In this document: piece by piece, positions 1-6,594 of the stretch
Layout: the number at the start of each line of letters is the position of its first letter
How positions within the stretch are numbered: the stretch's first letter is position 1
Assembly: GCA_023411175.1 (NCBI GenBank)
Contig: JAEYPB010000044.1
Location: 1-16,599 of the forward strand
Reading direction: 5' to 3'
Length of the DNA stretch: 16,599 bases
Source of the DNA: Bacillota bacterium
GTDB lineage: Bacteria; Bacillota; Clostridia; Christensenellales; Aristaeellaceae
Notes under the pieces: generated by a model
Databases searched by the model: none
Told to the model about the DNA's origin: nothing
What the model saw: the letters and a program-made list of their open reading frames with translations, nothing else
Program-made: the position numbers and the translations under genes

Positions 1-147
1 GCGGTGTTGGCCTCGGGGGCTGGTTCGGTTGCGGCGGTGTTGGCCTCGGGGGCTGGTTCGGTTGCGGCGGTATCGGCCTTGGCGGTTGATTGGGCTGCGG
101 CTGGTTGGGCTGCGGCGGGGTGGGCCTCGGGGGCTGGCTGGGCTGCG
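1..147. repeat. 33-bp tandem repeats coding for a Pro-rich tail
   Basis: Units at 1-33 and 34-66 are identical at the base level. Units at 67-99 and 115-147 are diverged, with a 15-base partial unit at 100-114. The period of 33 keeps frame and encodes 11 residues on the minus strand (PPRPTPPQPNQ). Identical copies next to diverged ones suggest recent expansion by slippage or unequal exchange. The array continues past the left edge, so its copy number is unknown. Confidence 0.85.
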
Positions 148-427
148 ACGGGGTCGGCCCCGGCAATGGAATCGGGGTTGTTTGCGGCGGCTGTGGCGCC
201 GAAGGTCGTGCGGCTGGGTTCGGCGCAGCGCGCGGCGCACCTGGCGCCTGTCCGGCTGTTTCGGGCACGCAAAGCACCTGCCCCGGCCCAATGCGCATCG
301 GGTCTACAAATGGGTTGCGCGCGGCCAGCGCCTGCTCGGTCAGGCCATATGCCCGCGCGATGGATGAGAAGGTGTCGCCCTCGACGACCGTATACGTCCC
401 GCCCAGCGGGCAATCAATCCTCTCCAA
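1..427 (-). CDS. LysM-domain protein with proline-rich repeat tail (3' end outside window)
   Basis: The first 142 codons are in the window; the frame is open to base 2. Residues about 10-58 form one LysM domain (GGTYTVVEGDTF near the start, NPFVDP in the middle, GPGQVLCVP at the end), a fold that binds N-acetylglucosamine polymers such as peptidoglycan. From about residue 60 the protein is rich in Pro, Gln, Ala and Asn, and the last part repeats an 11-residue PPRPTPPQPNQ unit. There is no signal peptide: the protein starts MERIDCPLGG directly before LysM, as in clostridial proteins thought to sit on spores or the envelope (inference). The TTG start at 427 was chosen because GGGGAGGG lies about 7 bases upstream and no ATG or GTG with an SD is in frame. 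The SD and start lie inside the terminator of the upstream operon, so expression may need readthrough. The family assignment is secure; the role is not. Confidence 0.75.
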   Translation of the reverse strand, partial: MERIDCPLGGTYTVVEGDTFSSIARAYGLTEQALAARNPFVDPMRIGPGQVLCVPETAGQAPGAPRAAPNPAARPSAPQPPQTTPIPLPGPTPSQPSQPPRPTPPQPNQPQPNQPPRPIPPQPNQPPRPTPPQPNQPPRPTP

Positions 428-476
428 AAACCATCCCTCCCCGCTAGGAAGCCTATGCGCGGGTGGGATGGTTTTT
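426..476 (-). terminator. Strong intrinsic terminator of the lysine operon, overlapping the LysM gene start
   Basis: The arms AAAAACCATCCC (426-437) and GGGATGGTTTTT (465-476) pair perfectly, and an inner CCCGC/GCGGG stem (440-444 with 459-463) extends them around a loop of about 14 bases. Both strands end in TTTTT, so it could act both ways. On the minus strand it lies 20 bases after the SDR stop codon. Its minus-strand 3' arm contains the GGGGAGGG used by the LysM gene, and the T-run overlaps the TTG start at 427-425. Confidence 0.85.
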
Positions 477-495
477 GACCTGCTTCGCTGGTTTG

Positions 496-1215
496 TCAGG
501 CAAATGGCTCCTTGCCGGGGCGGTGCGCCTGAATTTCATCGATGACGGCGGATTTTCGGGTCAGGAGAAACAGCGCGACCTCCGCGAGCTCTTCCGGCTG
601 GATCAGGTCGTCCCCGTCAAGATCCGGCCGGACGGCGCCCGCCATGCCGGTCGACACGGTACCGGGGCTGAGCATGTGGACGCGGATGCCGTCCTTTCGA
701 ACCTCCGAGGCCAGCGCCTTCGTGAAGCCCAGCAGCGCGTGCTTGGACGCGCCGTAGACGCTCTGCATCGGGTAGCCCTTGTGGGAAACCACCGAGCCGA
801 TGCTCAGAATCGCGCCCTTCGTCTCCCGGAGGTAGGGCAGCGCCGCCTGGCACAGGAAAAATGGCGCGCGGGCGTTTACGGCCATCACATCATCGTACTC
901 CTCCGGCGTGACCGCCTCGAAGGGCTTCGACAGAACCACGCCGGCGTTGTTAATCAGGATGTCAAGCCGCCCAAACCCCTTTACCGCCCGCCGGACGCAT
1001 TCGGCCGGATGGCCGGGGGCGGTCAGGTCGCCGGGGAGCATGAGCGCCTCGACGCCGGCGGTTCTGGCCAGCGCGCAGCTTTCGGACAGTTTCTTTTCAT
1101 CGCGTCCTGCGAGCGCGAGGTTCGCACCCGCCTCCGCCAGCTGTATGGCCAGCGCGCGGCCGATGCCGCCGCCCGCGCCGGTGATCAGCGCGGTTTTGCC
1201 CAGGAGCGGCTTCAC
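496..1215 (-). CDS. Short-chain dehydrogenase/reductase (SDR), third gene of the lysine operon
   Basis: This is a 239-residue classical SDR, a normal length for the family. The Rossmann nucleotide-binding motif TGAGGGIG is at about residues 13-20, NNAG at about 89-92, a catalytic Ser in SIGSVVS, and the YxxxK pair in YGASK. It should reduce or oxidise a carbonyl/alcohol with NAD(P)H. Its substrate cannot be read from sequence, since fabG-like members are very diverse. The GTG start at 1215 overlaps the stop of the aminotransferase gene (GTGA), and GAGGGG lies upstream, so translation is probably coupled. Position in a lysine-to-aminoadipate operon suggests a substrate in that pathway, such as a semialdehyde or a 2-oxo acid derivative; this is inference only. 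A generic 3-oxoacyl-ACP reductase label would also be consistent with the motifs. Confidence 0.85.
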   Translation of the reverse strand: MKPLLGKTALITGAGGGIGRALAIQLAEAGANLALAGRDEKKLSESCALARTAGVEALMLPGDLTAPGHPAECVRRAVKGFGRLDILINNAGVVLSKPFEAVTPEEYDDVMAVNARAPFFLCQAALPYLRETKGAILSIGSVVSHKGYPMQSVYGASKHALLGFTKALASEVRKDGIRVHMLSPGTVSTGMAGAVRPDLDGDDLIQPEELAEVALFLLTRKSAVIDEIQAHRPGKEPFA

Positions 1216-2519
1216 GACTGCGCCCCCTCGGCCTGGAGCGCGCGCCGGAGCCGTGCGAGGCCGTCCTGGATGGTTGCGTCGGTCACGTCCAGCACCGGGC
1301 GGAATCGGAGTGTGCGGGTGCCGCTGGTCAGGAGCAGCATTTTTTCCTTTTCATACAGGCGGCGCACCACGCGCTTTACGGTCTCCTCGTCGGGAAGGTC
1401 GACGGCGGCCATCAGCCCGAGGCCCCGGGCCTGGGAGACGATGGGGAATTCCGCCTCGAGGGCCTGCAGCCCCTTGACGAGCGTCTCGCCGCGGGCGGCG
1501 GCGTTCTCCACCAGATGATCCCGCTGGATGACCTCGATGGCCGCGGCGCCCCGCAGGTAGTCGACGGCGTTGCCGCACCAGGTGCCGCTGATGCGGGAGG
1601 AAACGCGAAATACGTTATCCTCGATCTCGTCCAGGCGCGGCCCTGCGGCGATGCCGCACACCTGCGCCTTCTTGCCGAAGACCAGAATGTCCGGCTGTAC
1701 GCCGAAGTGCTGGTGCGCCCAGTTCTTGCCGGTGAGGCCCATGCCGGTCTGCACTTCGTCGAAGATCAGCAGGAATTCATGCTCGTCCGCAAGTTTCCGG
1801 AGCCCTTCGAAGAAGGACTTGCCGAAGTGGCGGTCGCCGCCCTCGCCCTGCACCGGTTCCACGATCAGCGCCGCCGCGTCTCCGGGGTGCGCCTCGCACC
1901 AGGCGTCGATCTCCGCAAGGCACGCGGACACCTTGGCCTCGTACCCCGGGTCGTCTGGGAAGCTTCGCACGGGCGGGTCGAACATCGGCCAGCCAAATCT
2001 GGGAAAGTGCAGGGTCTTGGCGACGTGGGGCGAGTCCGTGGCGCTCAGCGCATATCCGGTGCGCCCGTGGAACGCCCGTCGGAAGTGCAGAATCTGATCC
2101 GCGCCGCCCGCCGCGCCCTTTTGAAGGTTCTTTTTGGCCTTCCAGTCGAAGGCGGCCTTCATCGCGTTTTCCACCGCCAGCGCGCCGGTGTCGATGAAGA
2201 AGAGTCGGCGCATGTCCTCCGGCAGCATTTCGGCCATCTTCTCCGCGAACCGGGCGTAGGGCACCGAGTAGAAGTCCGGGTTCGAGGGCTTGAAGGCGCT
2301 GTAGCGCAGGACGTCCGCGCGGAAGGCGTCGCTCGTCAGCGCCGGGTGGTTGTAGCCGATGGGCAGCGAGGCGTAGAAGGTGCAGAAGTCGAGGTAGGCC
2401 TCTCCGGTCGCGAGATCCACCACTTCGGAGCCCTGGGAGCGGTCAAAATCCGGCAGCAGGCGGAAGCCGTCGGTCAGGATGTACTGCTTCAGCGTCGGCA
2501 GAATCTGATGTGCCTTCAA
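1212..2519 (-). CDS. lat: L-lysine 6-aminotransferase (lysine epsilon-aminotransferase)
   Basis: This 435-residue class III PLP aminotransferase should move the epsilon-amino group of lysine to 2-oxoglutarate. The products are glutamate and 2-aminoadipate 6-semialdehyde, which cyclises to piperideine-6-carboxylate. Visible motifs: EPVQGEGGD at about 221-229, DEVQTGMGLTG at about 254-264, and FGKKAQVCG at 281-289 holding the PLP lysine. The last two, and FYASLPIGYNHP near residue 50, match the lysine 6-aminotransferase subfamily (M. tuberculosis Rv3290c type) rather than ornithine or GABA aminotransferases. The start is TTG at 2519, behind AAAGGAGG with good spacing. It begins 22 bases after the dehydrogenase gene and overlaps the SDR by 4 bases. 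The neighbouring dehydrogenase that uses its product strongly supports the substrate call. Confidence 0.9.
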   Translation of the reverse strand: MKAHQILPTLKQYILTDGFRLLPDFDRSQGSEVVDLATGEAYLDFCTFYASLPIGYNHPALTSDAFRADVLRYSAFKPSNPDFYSVPYARFAEKMAEMLPEDMRRLFFIDTGALAVENAMKAAFDWKAKKNLQKGAAGGADQILHFRRAFHGRTGYALSATDSPHVAKTLHFPRFGWPMFDPPVRSFPDDPGYEAKVSACLAEIDAWCEAHPGDAAALIVEPVQGEGGDRHFGKSFFEGLRKLADEHEFLLIFDEVQTGMGLTGKNWAHQHFGVQPDILVFGKKAQVCGIAAGPRLDEIEDNVFRVSSRISGTWCGNAVDYLRGAAAIEVIQRDHLVENAAARGETLVKGLQALEAEFPIVSQARGLGLMAAVDLPDEETVKRVVRRLYEKEKMLLLTSGTRTLRFRPVLDVTDATIQDGLARLRRALQAEGAQS

Positions 2520-2541
2520 TCGGGTCGCCTCCTTTCACGGG

Positions 2542-4044
2542 TCAGTCCAATTTGAATTCGATGCCCTGGGACAGCGGCAGATCCTTCGAGTAGTTGATGG
2601 TTGCGGTCTGGCGGCGCATGTAGGACTTCCAGGCGTCGGAGCCGCTCTCGCGGCCGCCGCCGGTCTCCTTCTCGCCGCCGAAGGCGCCGCCGATCTCGGC
2701 GCCGGAGGTGCCGATGTTGACGTTGGCGATGCCGCAGTCCGAACCCGCGGCGGACAGGAAGGTTTCCGCTTCCCGGAGGTCGTTTGTGAAGATGGCGGAG
2801 GACAGGCCGTGGGCCGAGTCGTTCTGGATGCGGATGGCCTCTTCGATGCCGCCCGAATAGGGGATGAGGTACAGCGCCGGGCAGAAGTTTTCCTCCCGGA
2901 GGATCGGCATGCCCTCGCGCATGGAGAGAATTGCGGGGCGGACGTAGCAGCCCGAGGGCAGCGGCAGCGCTTCGCCGCCGGTCAGGAGCCTTCCGCCCTG
3001 TTCTGTCGCGCGGCGGACGGTGTCCTGAAGCAAACGGACGGCGTCCCGGTCGATCATCGGGCCGATGTGGCTGGCTCCGTCCAGCGGATCGCCCACCTTC
3101 AGCTTCGAATAGGCGTCCACAAGGCTCGCGGCGGTGCGTTCAAACACGCTTTCATGGATGATCGCCCGGCGGACGGTGGTGCAGCGCTGCCCGGTGGTGC
3201 CCGCGGCGCCGAATACGATGCCCGGTACCACCAGCCCCATGTCGGCGGAGGGGGCGACGATCACCGCGTTGTTGCCGCCGAGCTCCAGGATCGTGCGGCC
3301 GAAGCGGGCGGAGACGACCTCCGACACGTGCCTGCCCACGCCGGTGGAGCCGGTAAACGAGACGAGGCTGACACGCGGGTCGCGCAGAAGCGCCTCGCCC
3401 ACAGACCTGCCCCCGCCCACCACCAGGCTGAATACGCCCTCGGGCAGGTCGTTCTCTTTCAGCACCTCGCCGATTAGCTTTTGCACCGCCACCGCGCACA
3501 GCGGCACCTTGCCGGAGGGCTTCCAGACGGTCACATCGCCGCAGACCGCCGCCACCATCGCGTTCCAGGACCACACCGCCACCGGAAAGTTGAACGCGGA
3601 AATCACGCCCACGATGCCCAGCGGGTGGTACTGCTCCATCATCCGGTGTCCCGGGCGCTCGGAGGCGATGGTCAGGCCGTACAGCTGGCGGGAGAGGCCC
3701 ACGGCAAAGTCGCAGATGTCGATCATCTCCTGCACCTCGCCCATGCCCTCCTGCAGGATTTTGCCCATCTCCAGCGAGACCAGCTCGCCCAACTCGCGCT
3801 TGTGCGCCCGAAGCTTCAGGCCGAACTGGCGCACGATCTCACCCCGGCGGGGCGCGGGCGTCGCCCGCCAGACCGGGAAGGCCGCTTCCGCCGCGGCCAG
3901 CACGCGCTCAAGATCCGCGCCGGTCGCCTGGCGGACGCTGCCCAGCACCCGGCCGTCGGCGGGGGAGAGGGATTCGACCGCTTCGCCACCGGCGAACCAT
4001 TCAAGGCCGGTCGAAGCGCCGGGATATACCGTTTTCTGAAGCAT
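2542..4044 (-). CDS. pcd: L-piperideine-6-carboxylate / 2-aminoadipate semialdehyde dehydrogenase (ALDH7 family)
   Basis: This is a full-length aldehyde dehydrogenase of about 500 residues that should oxidise 2-aminoadipate semialdehyde to L-2-aminoadipate with NAD(P)+. Counting from the GTG at 4050, the nucleotide-site Asn is in FNFP (about 154), WKPSG follows at 176-180, SFTGSTGVG at 231-239, the general-base Glu in LELGG at 256, and the catalytic Cys in GQRCTT at 290. The C-terminal stretch with IANVNIGTSGAEIGGAFGG, then a TGGGRESGSD motif, is diagnostic for the ALDH7A1/AmaB/Pcd group. It is the first gene of the operon with lat and the SDR. I chose ATG 4044 (AAGG 7 bases upstream); GTG 4050 in the same frame, with GAGG 8 bases upstream, is a real alternative. 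Succinate or betaine semialdehyde as substrate is less likely. Confidence 0.9.
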   Translation of the reverse strand: MLQKTVYPGASTGLEWFAGGEAVESLSPADGRVLGSVRQATGADLERVLAAAEAAFPVWRATPAPRRGEIVRQFGLKLRAHKRELGELVSLEMGKILQEGMGEVQEMIDICDFAVGLSRQLYGLTIASERPGHRMMEQYHPLGIVGVISAFNFPVAVWSWNAMVAAVCGDVTVWKPSGKVPLCAVAVQKLIGEVLKENDLPEGVFSLVVGGGRSVGEALLRDPRVSLVSFTGSTGVGRHVSEVVSARFGRTILELGGNNAVIVAPSADMGLVVPGIVFGAAGTTGQRCTTVRRAIIHESVFERTAASLVDAYSKLKVGDPLDGASHIGPMIDRDAVRLLQDTVRRATEQGGRLLTGGEALPLPSGCYVRPAILSMREGMPILREENFCPALYLIPYSGGIEEAIRIQNDSAHGLSSAIFTNDLREAETFLSAAGSDCGIANVNIGTSGAEIGGAFGGEKETGGGRESGSDAWKSYMRRQTATINYSKDLPLSQGIEFKLD

Positions 4045-4070
4045 GTTCACACCTTCTTCCTCAAAATAGC

Positions 4071-4106
4071 GCGCGCCGAACGGGCATCGTTGCCCGTTCA
4101 GCGCGC
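4071..4106 (-). promoter_or_regulatory. Leader hairpin just upstream of the lysine operon
   Basis: A perfect 9-bp stem GAACGGGCA/TGCCCGTTC around a TCGT loop is extended by a GCGCGC/GCGCGC stem across one mismatch. On the minus strand it is followed by GCTATTTTGAGG and then the SD and start of the dehydrogenase gene. The stem is strong but the T-run is short, so it may be an attenuator-type terminator or only a structured 5' UTR. The hairpin itself is certain; the function is inferred. Confidence 0.6.
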
Positions 4107-4202
4107 TGAAAGCGTATGGAGGATTGGCGCTGCGGGGCTGGCTTCGTCGTCATTGGCGCGCCGACATGCGCCGCGCCGTGCCTCGTGCGTTCATCTTAGA
4201 CA

Positions 4203-4231
4203 ATTATACCATGCGCAGGAGGAGATTGGAA
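4203..4231 (-). promoter_or_regulatory. Promoter of the lysine operon
   Basis: On the minus strand a perfect -10 TATAAT (4208-4203) lies 17 bases from a weak -35 TTCCAA (4231-4226). Transcription would start near 4196, giving a 5' leader of about 150 bases that contains the hairpin at 4071-4106. The poor -35 suggests that an activator may be needed (inference). Confidence 0.55.
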
Positions 4232-4428
4232 GTGAGATGCATTGTTAAATGAATATACTGAATAATTATGCATAATAGAACGCCGAAAAATGCGAGTATC
4301 GAGGGCGAAAAGGCGCGAAAAAATGTGAATGTCGCATAAAATTCCAGGGAGCTGCGGACTTGCGCCGCATATCATTTCGGGCCGGATAATGTATATGGCG
4401 CAAGCGTGCGCCGTGCCGTGGTAAAACC
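4232..4428. other. Intergenic stretch without a recognised gene
   Basis: Between the lysine-operon promoter and the asnB terminator I see no coding region with an SD. It is AT-rich at 4235-4280 compared with its surroundings and holds a 12-bp perfect palindrome, ATTATGCATAAT (4265-4276), which could be an operator. The rest looks like plain spacer. Confidence 0.5.
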
Positions 4429-4460
4429 TGCGGCCGCCGGACCCGCGTCCGGCGGCCGCA
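4429..4460 (-). terminator. Intrinsic terminator of asnB
   Basis: The perfect 13-bp arms TGCGGCCGCCGGA and TCCGGCGGCCGCA flank a 6-base loop. On the minus strand the stem is followed by GGTTTTACC, a short T-tract. It begins 20 bases after the asnB stop codon. Confidence 0.8.
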
Positions 4461-4480
4461 ATACGCGGATGATGTGGCGG

Positions 4481-6058
4481 TTACACGCCGCTGGCGCCGT
4501 AGTTGGCCAACACGCGGGCGGAGGGGTCGCTCACGTCGCAGCCCGCCCAAGAGCGGTTGGGCATCCAGAAATCGTCCACCATGCGCGCCTGACCGGGGTA
4601 GAAGGACTCGAACAGCTCGCGGTACATTAGGCTCTCCTTGGTGAAGGGGGCCGTGAAATCGTAGCGGGCGGCGCCGGCGTGGAATTCTGCCTCGGAGTAC
4701 TTTTCCTCGGCGAAGGCCTTGAGGTCCTCGACCATCGAATGCCCCACGGCGTCGCTGAAGGCCGCCTTGTCGCGGTACAGGATGGAGAGCGGAAGCCAGT
4801 CGCCCTCAAAGGCGCGGCGGAGGAGGTATTTGCCCATCTTGTAGGTGTTCAACTTGCGCTTCGGGTCGATGGACATGACGTAGCGGACGAATTCCAGGTC
4901 CCCGAAGGGCACCCGCGCCTCGATGGAGTTGACCGAGATGCACCGGTCGGCCCGCAGTACGTCGTACATGTGCAGTTCGCGGATGCGCTTTTCGGACTCC
5001 CGCTGGAAGGATTCGGCGTCCGGCGCGAAATCGGTGTACTTGTAGCCGAAGAGTTCGTCGGATATTTCGCCGGTCATCAGCACCCGGACGTCGGTGTGCT
5101 CATGGATGTGCTTGCACACCAGGTACATGCCGATGGATGCGCGGATGGTGGTGATGTCGTAGGTGCCGAGGAGGCGAACCACGTCCGGCAGCGCCTTCAA
5201 GACATCGTCCCGGGAGATGATGACTTCGGTGTGGTCGCTGCCCAGATAATCGGCCACCACGCGGGCGTACTTGAGGTCGATGGCGTCTTTGTCCATGCCG
5301 ACGGAGAAGGTGCGGATGGGCTTTTTCAGAAGTCTCGCAGAGATGGCGCAGACCAGCGAGCTGTCAAGGCCGCCGCTCAAGAGGAACCCAAGCGGCGCGT
5401 CGGCGTCCAGTCGCTTTTCAACGCCCGCCACGAGCCTTTCGCGGATGCCGTCGCAGATGGCCTCGACACCCGGGTCGATGTAGGCTTCGGCCTTCGTGAT
5501 GTCCGAATAGCGCGTGATGACGCCGTTTACCGCGTAGCAGCCGGGCGGGAAGGGGAGGATCGTCTCCACCAAGCCGACCAGGTTCTTCGGTTCGCTGGCG
5601 TAGACCAGCGAGCCGTCGGAGAGCCTGCCGTAGTACAGCGGGCGGATGCCGATGGGATCGCGGGCGGCGATCAGCACGTCTTCTTTGGAATCATACAGGA
5701 TCATCGCGAATTCCGCGTCGAGCTGCCCGAACATGTCAAGGCCATACTCCCGGTAGAGGGGGAGGAGCAGTTCGCAGTCAGATTCACTCTCAAACTCGTA
5801 CTTCCGGGCCAGTTTCTCCCTGAGCGGGCGGAAGCCGTAGAGCTCGCCGTTTGCGACCACCATGTCGCCGTCCAGCTCAAAGGGCTGCATGCCGCTCTCG
5901 GTCAGGCCCATGATGGCCAGGCGGTGGAAGCACAGCCAGCCGGCACCGGCTTCTTCCACGCGGGTCATGTCCGGCCCGCGGGATGCGCTGCGGCCAAAGG
6001 CCTCCAGCATGGCGTCAAAGGGGATGCTCCGCTTCTCGAAACCCATGATTGAACACAT
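4481..6058 (-). CDS. asnB: Asparagine synthetase, glutamine-hydrolysing (class B)
   Basis: This 525-residue protein makes asparagine from aspartate, ATP and glutamine. The start at 6058 gives MCSIMGF, which puts the catalytic Cys at position 2 after Met removal. The longer frame from 6091 begins inside the leader hairpin, would bury that Cys, and lacks an SD. GGAGGTG lies directly upstream of 6058. The N-terminal class II glutaminase domain shows HRLAI (about 45) and NGELYG (about 70-75). The synthetase domain shows the ATP pyrophosphatase loop SGGLDSS at 228-234, a following FSVG segment and EISDELFGYKY. Length and motifs fit the E. coli AsnB type of about 550 residues, somewhat shortened at the C-terminus. 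The T-box leader with an Asn specifier independently supports an asparagine role. It is a single-gene unit divergent from glnA. Confidence 0.92.
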   Translation of the reverse strand: MCSIMGFEKRSIPFDAMLEAFGRSASRGPDMTRVEEAGAGWLCFHRLAIMGLTESGMQPFELDGDMVVANGELYGFRPLREKLARKYEFESESDCELLLPLYREYGLDMFGQLDAEFAMILYDSKEDVLIAARDPIGIRPLYYGRLSDGSLVYASEPKNLVGLVETILPFPPGCYAVNGVITRYSDITKAEAYIDPGVEAICDGIRERLVAGVEKRLDADAPLGFLLSGGLDSSLVCAISARLLKKPIRTFSVGMDKDAIDLKYARVVADYLGSDHTEVIISRDDVLKALPDVVRLLGTYDITTIRASIGMYLVCKHIHEHTDVRVLMTGEISDELFGYKYTDFAPDAESFQRESEKRIRELHMYDVLRADRCISVNSIEARVPFGDLEFVRYVMSIDPKRKLNTYKMGKYLLRRAFEGDWLPLSILYRDKAAFSDAVGHSMVEDLKAFAEEKYSEAEFHAGAARYDFTAPFTKESLMYRELFESFYPGQARMVDDFWMPNRSWAGCDVSDPSARVLANYGASGV

Positions 6059-6345
6059 AAAAAATACACCTCCGAATTTTCGCGCGGCCACGTCCTATAT
6101 TTCAGGACGAATTGCCGCCAATCCGTGGTGCCACCTGATTTACCGCCGAAACGGTCTCTCCTAAGGCTCTATTAAGCCCGTGCGGTTGTAACGTGCCGCC
6201 TGCACGGCTCCTCTACTGACCTTTCGGCGTTCAATTCGCTGCTTACGAAGTGTTCTTCCCGGGGATGCACGTGCGGGACTCCCACCAACGCCCGCTCTCT
6301 TTGACAGCATTTCCCTGGTACTTTTCTCCATCCTCGCATTTGATA
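6059..6345 (-). promoter_or_regulatory. T-box leader of asnB, specifier AAC (tRNA-Asn)
   Basis: On the minus strand the leader has the hallmarks of a T-box. The 5' loop-E element AGTA is at 6322-6319. A distal stem with GTTGGTGGGAGT lies near 6290-6272. The opposing GAA of loop E is followed by one base and the specifier AAC at 6254-6252, then A and CTTC, as in the glyQS leader (GAA-A-GGC-A). CAGTAGAGG is near 6218, and the T-box bulge AGGTGGCACCACGG is at 6136-6123. AAC is an asparagine codon, matching the gene. The 3' half of the T-box (CACCACGGATT) can pair with AATTCGGAGGTG just before TATTTTTT, enclosing an inner hairpin (6118-6084). This forms the terminator, which also hides the SD of asnB. 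Uncharged tRNA-Asn should favour the antiterminator. Confidence 0.9.
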
Positions 6346-6359
6346 TGAAGCTTATGCGT

Positions 6360-6388
6360 ATCCTAGCACGCAGGTTGCGATCTGTCAA
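6360..6388 (-). promoter_or_regulatory. Promoter of asnB
   Basis: On the minus strand a perfect -35 TTGACA (6388-6383), a 17-base spacer and a -10 TAGGAT (6365-6360). The predicted start, near 6353, lies just upstream of T-box stem I. A 13-base palindrome AATTTCTGAAATT (6394-6406) abuts the -35 and could be an operator. Confidence 0.8.
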
Positions 6389-6494
6389 GCGCTAATTTCT
6401 GAAATTCTAATTCTTAATCCTGCACAATAATGCGACGCACGGGCGCTTGAACGAAAATTTTGCAATAAATTCATTTGGGATTTTCATTTCTTCA

Positions 6495-6523
6495 TTGACA
6501 GCCCGACGGCGCCGTGCTATAAT
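6495..6523 (+). promoter_or_regulatory. Consensus promoter of glnA
   Basis: TTGACA (6495-6500), exactly 17 bases, then TATAAT (6518-6523): a full sigma-A consensus. The predicted start is near 6530, immediately before the hairpin at 6532-6568. The upstream 6407-6490 is AT-rich and contains three TTCATT copies (near 6471, 6484 and 6491) of unknown meaning. Confidence 0.9.
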
Positions 6524-6531
6524 CCGGCCAA

Positions 6532-6568
6532 TGGGCGATGGAGCTCCTTTTTGGGGTTCCTTCGCCCA
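6532..6568 (+). promoter_or_regulatory. 5'-terminal hairpin of the glnA transcript
   Basis: TGGGCGA pairs with TCGCCCA, and inside a T-T mismatch GGAGCTCC pairs with GGGGTTCC (two G-U pairs) around a TTTTT loop. The 15-bp stem starts within a few bases of the predicted transcription start and ends about 26 bases before the glnA ATG. It is followed by AAAAAA, not a T-run, so it is not a terminator on this strand. A protein or ligand site, or an mRNA-stabilising cap, are possibilities. Confidence 0.6.
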
Positions 6569-6594
6569 AAAAATTATGAAATGAGGGTCAGTGC

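Noticed and set aside
1..147. A CRISPR array
   Set aside because: The 33-base units are contiguous without spacers and keep a reading frame.
4..447. Ala/Gly/Trp-rich plus-strand frames in the repeat region
   Set aside because: They lack an SD and arise from reading the LysM gene's Pro-rich repeats on the wrong strand; the minus frame has a real LysM domain.
1515..2555. A 346-codon plus-strand frame opposite lat
   Set aside because: Antisense shadow; the minus-strand aminotransferase explains the codon pattern.
4045..4200. A lysine riboswitch in the leader of the lysine operon
   Set aside because: The leader is too short and lacks the multi-helix junction pattern; only one strong hairpin is visible.
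4679..6052. A 457-codon plus-strand frame opposite asnB
   Set aside because: Antisense shadow of asnB with no SD or recognisable domain.
6532..6568. An intrinsic terminator upstream of glnA
   Set aside because: The hairpin is followed by six A, not T, on the plus strand.
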